From: Chryseobacterium gleum
GTDB lineage: Bacteria > Bacteroidota > Bacteroidia > Flavobacteriales_D > Sanyastnellaceae
DNA: 10,131 bases
NCBI GenBank assembly: GCA_945878835.1
Contig: CAMCUG010000035.1
Coordinates: 1 to 10,131, forward strand
Reading direction: 5' to 3'
Numbering within the stretch: position 1 is the first letter of the stretch; each line of letters begins with the position of its first letter. Below are positions 1 through 5,310 of the stretch, in pieces. The notes under the pieces were generated by a model, which was not told the DNA's origin, did no database searches, and was given only the letters and a program-made list of their open reading frames with translations. The position numbers and the translations under genes were made by a program.

Positions 1-2202
1 CCTATCAAGTAATTGGAAAGAGGCGTTAGGATCAGAGAAGAAAAAGAAGTCAGAACCTCTAAAGTATTTGTATTCCAGTAACCTTAAATTGGCTTTATTA
101 ACAAAGGCACCCCCTTGAATGGTCCATGAGCCTGTTCCAAAACGTGGAAGCTGATAGTCGTCGTGAATTCTCAATTCAACATAATCGAAGTTCACTTCAC
201 TGCCGAACATTTTTGGAACACCCTTGCGATAATTAAAGCGAACCTCAGGGTATTTGAATCCGGTAACTACTTTTCTGTTTTTCTTGATGTAATAAGTTTG
301 ACCTGGTCTCCACTGTATATTCAGATTAAACTCTGATTTTTTATAACGCTGAAATTCTACAGGATTATTCACATCACCAAAAAGCTGATCTGACCAACCG
401 TCTTGAACCAAATTGTTAATGGGCATTTGATCACAAAATTCAAACGTAAGTGAGGCGTACAGTCCATTCACAACTTCCATACGCTGTTCAATGCTGTACA
501 TTTTTGCTCGAACATAATTGCTTCGGCTGAACACTGTACTGAACGACGAGAACGTATTAATCATGTCGTAGTAATCTCCAAAACGGATATACGTTCGAAC
601 AAATTTCTTAGGATAATACGTCAACCCTATTCCGCCTTTTCCTCTTACATCTTTATTTGCAAAGCCATAATCTATATAGCCATCAGTATCCAACACGAAA
701 TCATTACTCTTAAAATATTGACTAAAACTCCCTCCGAATTTGTGTCGATATCCACCAATTCCAAAGACATTGGCTTGAGCTATGAGAGGGTTGATATAAT
801 AAGCCGTTCCTTTTGCTCTGTTTCGCCAAGCAACTCCAGACAGCGTTACATCCCAAAATGTAATTTTATTGAAGGCTGAATCAGCTTCAGCTTGAATCTT
901 CGGATCGTCGTATCTATTTTGAAGACTATCACATTCGAATTTGTATTTCAATTCAAGGCTCGTGAGTGGAATCAATTGTTTACTTTCCCAATAGGCACTG
1001 TCTCTATCAAAAGCGGAATCGTCGTATTTCAATACCTCACTCGACTGCATATTCAGTGGAGTTGAAATATTGAATTCATACTCCTTGAATTTGTAATCGA
1101 CATGACAAATACGTTGCGTCTTTCCCTCTTTTACCTTTCCATAAATAGACTTTCCATTACTGATCCATTTATTTAATTCTTGTTGAATGAATTCTTCCTT
1201 CCATGAAAAATTAGAGAAAAAGGGCATGACTTCATCGTCTAAATTCAATTCCAATTTTCCTACAACGAATGTTGTGTCTTGAATCCAGATGTAGCCATTG
1301 AACAGCGCCTCCTGCTTGAAAATGGGCATGACTGAAAGCTTGAAGAACTTCTCGCCATTCAACGTGTCTATTCCAACCAAATCAAAGGAGTAGGAGAGAA
1401 GGGCTGTTGATGCGATTGGCGAAATTATTTTTTTATCAGATAATTGGGGAAGAGTGAGAGCATTTTCTCTAAGGTTAAATTCTGAAAAACACGATTGGCT
1501 TGTTAATTCATAAGGGTCTTGATATCGATCGCGATCGTTCACAATAGACTCTTCTCCGTATTCAAAATTCACATTAACCGACGCGTAATTTTCATTTCGC
1601 TTTGGCGTGAAGTCGCGAAAGGCATCGACCTTTAGTTTTACTTCATTTTCTTTCGCGTATAAGGTTCCGGCGCTTTCATTGACATGGTAAATGGAATTTT
1701 CAATGACAGGCGGTTGAATCACTTTAGAAGAAGAATCGCGTTTGAAATCTATTTTCTCCATGGACGTTCTTCCGTAAAATCCTACGGAATAATTCTCCAT
1801 TTGATTGGCATAGAACTCACGCTGGTCAGAAGCTCCGCGCACCAATCGCTTTACAAAATCTCTTCGGTCGGCATTCACAACCACCATAGGCATTTCATTG
1901 TTATTGACCTTCAAAACAACGTCGATGATCAACGTTTTTTCTTGTCCAATTTGAAGTGATTTAATCACTTTTTCATAACCTATGAAATTGAAATTAAGGA
2001 GGTAATTACCTGGCTTTAAGTTTAATTGATACTCACCCTTTTCATTGGTGTGTGTGCCCAAGTTTGTTCCTGGAACAAAAACAGCCACATGAAAAAGAGG
2101 GAACCCTTGCTCGTCGTTAACGACACCTTTAATGTTTGTTGCATAAGTCAAATTCCAACAAAACAAAAAGACAACGCTCGCAAGCGCTGTCTTAATATGC
2201 AT
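1..2202 (-). CDS. DUF5686 / carboxypeptidase regulatory-like domain protein (3' end outside window)
   Basis: The frame is open on the minus strand from an ATG at 2202 to the left edge, giving 734 visible residues without a stop. I checked nearly all of the reading frame by eye. Residues 1-21 look like a signal peptide (hydrophobic ASVVFLFCW, then LTYA before TNIKG). Residues 22 to about 100 form a CarboxypepD_reg-like beta-sandwich: GVVNDEQGFPL, then THTNEKGEYQLNLKPGNY, then FIGYEKV. The rest matches the DUF5686 family, including its C-terminal hallmark of a short-stranded, aromatic-rich region with EYKYFRGSD and SFQLLDR at the edge. Family members are usually around 800-850 residues, so about 100 residues are missing. 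Its alternating aromatic strands suggest an outer-membrane or envelope-associated beta structure. The biochemical role of the family is unknown. It lies 43 bp downstream of the redox fusion gene, so co-transcription is likely. Confidence 0.9.
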   Translation of the reverse strand, partial: MHIKTALASVVFLFCWNLTYATNIKGVVNDEQGFPLFHVAVFVPGTNLGTHTNEKGEYQLNLKPGNYLLNFNFIGYEKVIKSLQIGQEKTLIIDVVLKVNNNEMPMVVVNADRRDFVKRLVRGASDQREFYANQMENYSVGFYGRTSMEKIDFKRDSSSKVIQPPVIENSIYHVNESAGTLYAKENEVKLKVDAFRDFTPKRNENYASVNVNFEYGEESIVNDRDRYQDPYELTSQSCFSEFNLRENALTLPQLSDKKIISPIASTALLSYSFDLVGIDTLNGEKFFKLSVMPIFKQEALFNGYIWIQDTTFVVGKLELNLDDEVMPFFSNFSWKEEFIQQELNKWISNGKSIYGKVKEGKTQRICHVDYKFKEYEFNISTPLNMQSSEVLKYDDSAFDRDSAYWESKQLIPLTSLELKYKFECDSLQNRYDDPKIQAEADSAFNKITFWDVTLSGVAWRNRAKGTAYYINPLIAQANVFGIGGYRHKFGGSFSQYFKSNDFVLDTDGYIDYGFANKDVRGKGGIGLTYYPKKFVRTYIRFGDYYDMINTFSSFSTVFSRSNYVRAKMYSIEQRMEVVNGLYASLTFEFCDQMPINNLVQDGWSDQLFGDVNNPVEFQRYKKSEFNLNIQWRPGQTYYIKKNRKVVTGFKYPEVRFNYRKGVPKMFGSEVNFDYVELRIHDDYQLPRFGTGSWTIQGGAFVNKANLRLLEYKYFRGSDFFFFSDPNASFQLLDR

Positions 2203-2245
2203 TGTCAGTGTTGAAATATTCACAGGACTAGGACGTACGAGACAT

Positions 2246-3280
2246 CTATTGGTTAACGAAGTTTTTTATATCTTCTTTATTGAATTGATCTCCGAAATAA
2301 GATTTCAAGATGTTTCCATTCCATAAATAAAGAATACCCGGAGTTTCTCCTTCCGCTCCCATGAGCGTGAAGAATTCACCCATGCCTAAAACCTGATAGG
2401 GATATTTCTTTCCAGCTACTTGGAAAAATTCATCAATTTTTTCTACTTCTTCATCACCGAAGTAAATATACACCTTTGGGAAATTGGGATCTTTTGATAA
2501 TTCAGTTAACGCTTTAGCAGCTTCGCGACAATGGTCGCAACCCGGAATGAAGAAACAAACGATGCGTTTTCCCTCATCAATTTTAACTTTCATTCCACTA
2601 AATACATTCAATTTCGAAAATTTAGAAACAACTGATGTTGGGCCAGGATTAACTGTTTCAACTGGAGTTGTTGTAACAGCAACTTTTGTGGTATCAACAG
2701 TTCCTGTCTCAGCAGTGGTTGTTTCAGGTTCCCAAGGAATATTCTCTGTATTAACAACAATGTTCGACAATTCCTTGAATGGTGCAAACGGAAAAGCCAT
2801 GAACATAAATAGGGTGGAGAAAGACCAGATTAACAATAGGAATGAAAAACGATTGGCGCTTTTCTTTTCATGACTAATAAAAAACAACCAACCCAATAGT
2901 CCAAGGGTAACAATGTTTTTAATTAATGCTTCTGTCGGAGTCATTTCAATAAACTGCCCAAAACATCCACAGTTTCCACCTTGTCCAATAGCAATTTGAT
3001 AAGACAGGTGAATGCAAAAAGCAACGAGCAGAAGGGCAGTGGCTGGAATAGCTAGGCGTTTGAAAAAATGATTTTGAATTAATGCAATCCCTAGACCGAG
3101 TTCAATACCTATTATTAGCCTTGCAAAATAAGGAGCAGTATGCCAATCGGCGAAACCTAAATCTACTAATTGCTTTTCAAAGGGAGTTAAGGGAAGCATT
3201 TTCGTAATTGCCGAAAACACAAAAAGCGCGAAAAGAAATACGCGTAAAGTCCAAGAGATGTAGAGATTTCTTTTTTCCAT
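2246..3280 (-). CDS. MauE/DoxX-type membrane protein fused to a thioredoxin-like domain (BT_3928-like)
   Basis: This is a 344-residue protein. Residues 8-165 hold hydrophobic helices of the DoxX/MauE superfamily, at about 8-29, 51-69, 76-98, 118-136 and 145-163. They carry the early Ser-Ala-Ile-Thr-Lys element (K27) and a loop motif GNCGCFG with Cys104 and Cys106. A Thr/Pro-rich linker (about 184-218) leads to a thioredoxin-like domain, about 225-344. That domain has VCFFIPGCDHCREAA, the redox pair being Cys248 and Cys251, and a probable cis-proline at P314 in GETPGILYLWNG. The arrangement suggests that electrons pass between the membrane domain and an extracytoplasmic thioredoxin fold, as in VKOR-thioredoxin or MauE/MauD pairs. 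That function is inferred. The domain organisation resembles the Bacteroidota BT_3928 family, a recognition made from memory. No Shine-Dalgarno sequence precedes the ATG. The gene is divergent from the ABC permease. Confidence 0.85.
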   Translation of the reverse strand: MEKRNLYISWTLRVFLFALFVFSAITKMLPLTPFEKQLVDLGFADWHTAPYFARLIIGIELGLGIALIQNHFFKRLAIPATALLLVAFCIHLSYQIAIGQGGNCGCFGQFIEMTPTEALIKNIVTLGLLGWLFFISHEKKSANRFSFLLLIWSFSTLFMFMAFPFAPFKELSNIVVNTENIPWEPETTTAETGTVDTTKVAVTTTPVETVNPGPTSVVSKFSKLNVFSGMKVKIDEGKRIVCFFIPGCDHCREAAKALTELSKDPNFPKVYIYFGDEEVEKIDEFFQVAGKKYPYQVLGMGEFFTLMGAEGETPGILYLWNGNILKSYFGDQFNKEDIKNFVNQ

Positions 3281-3284
3281 AAAT

Positions 3285-3292
3285 CAAAAGTA
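3285..3292 (-). promoter_or_regulatory. Candidate Bacteroidota -7 element upstream of the MauE-thioredoxin gene
   Basis: On the minus strand the octamer TACTTTTG matches the Bacteroidota sigma-ABfr -7 consensus TAnnTTTG exactly. It ends only 4 nt before the ATG at 3280. No clear -33 TTG is found at the expected distance of about 19 bp. If real, it would place the transcript start at or next to the start codon, giving a leaderless mRNA. A chance match in AT-rich DNA is quite possible. Confidence 0.25.
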
Positions 3293-3398
3293 AGAAGGTT
3301 ATTGAATAATTACTGCGTCCGACTTTTCAAGAAGCGTGCCGTGTATAACATTTGTTGCTAGAACAAAGTTCAGTAGTCAAATCTTCTATTTTCGTTCA

Positions 3399-4472
3399 GT
3401 GAAGGTTGCAAAGAAAATAGGCTATCAATTGCTCGTCCTCTGGGGCGTTGTGACTGTCGTTTTTTTTCTATTTAATCTAACAGGTTCAGACCCGGTGCAG
3501 AATCTTGTTGGAGAAAATGCCAATCAAGAAGTTGTAACCAACATGCGGAACAAGTTGCGCTTGAATCATTCTCTTGGAATTCGATACCTCGAGTATTTGA
3601 ATAATCTGTCGCCTATAAGTGTTAATAGATCCGACAATTTCAGTGAAGCCTTCTACGCTGACGCCAATTCCTATAATGGATGTTCTTTTCCAGTTGGTGA
3701 AAAAAGAGCACTTTGGATTAAGTCGCCAAGTCTTGGAAAATCTTTCATTTCCGAAAAATCGGTTTCTTCCATTTTCGCTGAATCTTTTCCAGGGACATTT
3801 GTCCTTGCTTTAGGAAGTATTTTACTGAGTCTAATCATGGGAATTCCGCTCGGAATATGGGCTTTTCAAAAGAAAGACTCGTGGATCGACAAGACTATTT
3901 TATTCGTTTCCGCAATTGGAATGGCAGGGCCATCGTTCTTTGTTGCGCTAATTGTCGCGTGGATAGGAGCGGTGTTGTTGCGAGATTACACTGGTCTAAG
4001 CATGACAGGAAGTTGGTACAGTGTAGATGTTTGGGAGGGAAAATACATTGATTTGAAGAACCTCATTCTTCCCATGATCACTTTAATGATTCGACCGTTG
4101 GCGATTATTGTTCAATTAACAAGAAGCAGTATGTTGGATATTATGTCTCAAGATTTCATTCGAACAGCAAGAGCGAAAGGACTTTCAGAGAGTCGCGTTT
4201 TGTACAGACACGCCTTGCCGAATGCATTGAATCCGGTTGTGACAGCAGTTTCAGGATGGTTCGCTTCCTTATTAGCAGGAGCGGTATTTGTTGAATTTGT
4301 TTTCGGGTGGAAGGGAATTGGTCAAGAACTTTTCATGGCCATTGAAAAACAAGATCAGCCTATTGTAATGGGAGGAGTAATTTTGGTTTCTACCGTCTTT
4401 ATTGTTGTGAATGTTCTGGTTGAATGGGTATACGGAATTCTCGATCCCCGCATTCGGACCTCTTCAAACTAA
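3399..4472 (+). CDS. ABC transporter permease, DppB/OppB type (peptide/nickel-like importer)
   Basis: This is an inner-membrane permease of the binding-protein-dependent transport family. The first helix (LLVLWGVVTVVFFLFN) is followed by the DPVQ/LRLNHSLGIRYLEYL element typical of DppB-like proteins. Next come the core helices: TFVLALGSILLSLIMGIPLG, ILFVSAIGMAGPSFFVALIV, and LILPMITLMIRPLAII. The EAA-like cytoplasmic loop, which contacts the ATPase, reads RTARAKGLSESRVLYRHALPNALNP. The tail LDPRIR is a family signature. I chose the GTG at 3399 because it puts the first helix about ten residues from the start, as in relatives. An upstream in-frame GTG at 3336 would add 21 residues, and there is no ATG before the first helix. 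A stretch of about 65 residues between the LRLNHSLG element and helix 2 is longer than in many relatives. No ATPase, second permease or binding protein is nearby, so the substrate cannot be assigned. Confidence 0.88.
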   Translation: MKVAKKIGYQLLVLWGVVTVVFFLFNLTGSDPVQNLVGENANQEVVTNMRNKLRLNHSLGIRYLEYLNNLSPISVNRSDNFSEAFYADANSYNGCSFPVGEKRALWIKSPSLGKSFISEKSVSSIFAESFPGTFVLALGSILLSLIMGIPLGIWAFQKKDSWIDKTILFVSAIGMAGPSFFVALIVAWIGAVLLRDYTGLSMTGSWYSVDVWEGKYIDLKNLILPMITLMIRPLAIIVQLTRSSMLDIMSQDFIRTARAKGLSESRVLYRHALPNALNPVVTAVSGWFASLLAGAVFVEFVFGWKGIGQELFMAIEKQDQPIVMGGVILVSTVFIVVNVLVEWVYGILDPRIRTSSN

Positions 4473-4562
4473 AGATAAAAGGGATGATAGGGCATTCATT
4501 TCCATATTGCATGAACAATGGCTGAGGAGATAGAGCAGATTCTATACTTCAAAAAACACTAC

Positions 4563-4583
4563 TTTACATAATGTAAATTATGT
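4563..4583. promoter_or_regulatory. Two overlapping palindromes, possible operator
   Basis: Positions 4563-4577 read TTTACAT-A-ATGTAAA, a perfect 7-bp inverted repeat around one base. Positions 4566-4583 read ACATAAT-GTAA-ATTATGT, a second perfect 7-bp inverted repeat sharing most of the same bases. The cluster sits about 90 bp after the permease stop and about 60 bp beyond the terminator of the convergent gene. The symmetry is typical of dimeric repressor sites, but the site is not upstream of any gene visible here. It may be chance in AT-rich DNA, and the regulator, if any, is unknown. Confidence 0.3.
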
Positions 4584-4620
4584 GTCTTTTGATAATGCTG
4601 TAAACTGAATATCAATGCAT

Positions 4621-4646
4621 TAAAAAACTCGGATCTCTACGAGTTT
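4621..4646 (-). terminator. Rho-independent terminator for the small membrane protein gene
   Basis: Read on the minus strand, a 7-bp stem (AAACTCG pairing with CGAGTTT, 8-nt loop) is followed by a T-run of six, part of which pairs in the stem. It starts 54 bp after the stop codon at 4701. On the plus strand the stem is followed by CTCAAAA rather than a T-run. It therefore looks directional, and the permease gene has no evident terminator of its own. Confidence 0.6.
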
Positions 4647-4700
4647 CTCAAAATCCATTGTTAAGTCTTATTCTAATGCTCTTCTTCTGTGTGTTCAGAT

Positions 4701-5234
4701 TCATTCGAATCGTCCAGACATTCCCGTGCAGCCTTCGTGACCCGCCATTCCTTTGCAAGATTCTCCAGATCCTTCAGCTGAGCAACAACTTGAAATCTCT
4801 GGATGACGAATTTCACCTCCAGTTAACCCCGCTCTGCTAATCAGCACAATGGCTATAATTCCGATGAAAACTACCAAAATTTCTGCTTTTTTGACGTGTT
4901 TGTGACCTTTTCGGTGTCCAAACAACGCTATTCCAGCAAAAACACCTGTAACGATACATGGCCAAAAAGCCAATTCTGAAGCTTCTTTATGCTCATGAAT
5001 TAGGTCTTCGCTCACACAATATTTCCCTTCATTCTCTTCAAAAAAGTGCTCAGAAGCTCCTCCAGAATACATAGTAGGATAACTCGAGAGTCCTGCGATC
5101 ATAGTAATCCACAATCCAACCGACGAAATAACCTGTTTTTTAGTTAAAAGTCCGGAAATAACCACCAAAATACCGATAATTAGTCCAATTATGGGCAAAT
5201 GGTTGATCAAAAGATGTATGTGCGGTGCGTTCAT
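4701..5234 (-). CDS. Small four-helix membrane protein with conserved histidines and Cys-rich tail (DUF2231-like)
   Basis: This is a 177-residue protein with four predicted transmembrane helices, at about 9-30, 35-52, 88-106 and 117-134. The N-terminus HIHLLINHLPIIG carries His5, His7 and His12. A loop between helices 2 and 3 has SGGASEHFFEEN and then IHEHKEASELA (His80, His82). After helix 4 comes GLTGGEIRHPEI with His144. This pattern recurs in an uncharacterised Bacteroidota/Planctomycetota membrane family that resembles DUF2231, an attribution made from memory. Paired membrane histidines could bind heme b or a metal, but that is inference. The last 30 residues are rich in Cys, Gly, Met and His (Cys150, Cys151, Cys160, Cys169), suggesting metal binding or a linker. 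The gene lies 76 bp downstream of parC on the same strand. It has its own terminator downstream, and no terminator is visible between it and parC. Confidence 0.75.
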   Translation of the reverse strand: MNAPHIHLLINHLPIIGLIIGILVVISGLLTKKQVISSVGLWITMIAGLSSYPTMYSGGASEHFFEENEGKYCVSEDLIHEHKEASELAFWPCIVTGVFAGIALFGHRKGHKHVKKAEILVVFIGIIAIVLISRAGLTGGEIRHPEISSCCSAEGSGESCKGMAGHEGCTGMSGRFE

Positions 5235-5310
5235 TCCTTATTTACTCTATTATTTAACTCAAAACACTTTAAATTCTTACTTTCAATGATTTAAGTTCGG
5301 TTACTTCAAC

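Noticed and set aside
1684..2214. Plus-strand open frames of 91 and 62 codons
   Set aside because: They are antisense to the DUF5686 coding region, which is continuous on the minus strand with clear family motifs.
2484..2873. 129-codon plus-strand open frame, Thr/Val/Ser-rich
   Set aside because: It is wholly antisense to the MauE-thioredoxin gene. Its composition is explained by the complementary Thr/Pro-rich linker codons, and it has no recognisable domain.
4518..4571. 17-codon open frame starting ATGGCTGAGGAG (MAEEIEQILYFKKHYFT)
   Set aside because: It is too short to support, has no recognised relatives or ribosome-binding site, and its end overlaps the palindrome cluster. It could be a remnant, but there is no evidence.
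4473..4700. tRNA, small RNA gene or insertion-sequence remnant in the largest spacer
   Set aside because: No cloverleaf, no target-site duplication with terminal repeats and no transposase fragment were seen. Only the palindromes and the terminator stand out.
5235..5310. Promoter or terminator between parC and the small membrane protein gene
   Set aside because: No stem with a T-run and no good TTG/TAnnTTTG pair at correct spacing could be found in this 76-bp AT-rich gap. Read-through from parC cannot be excluded.
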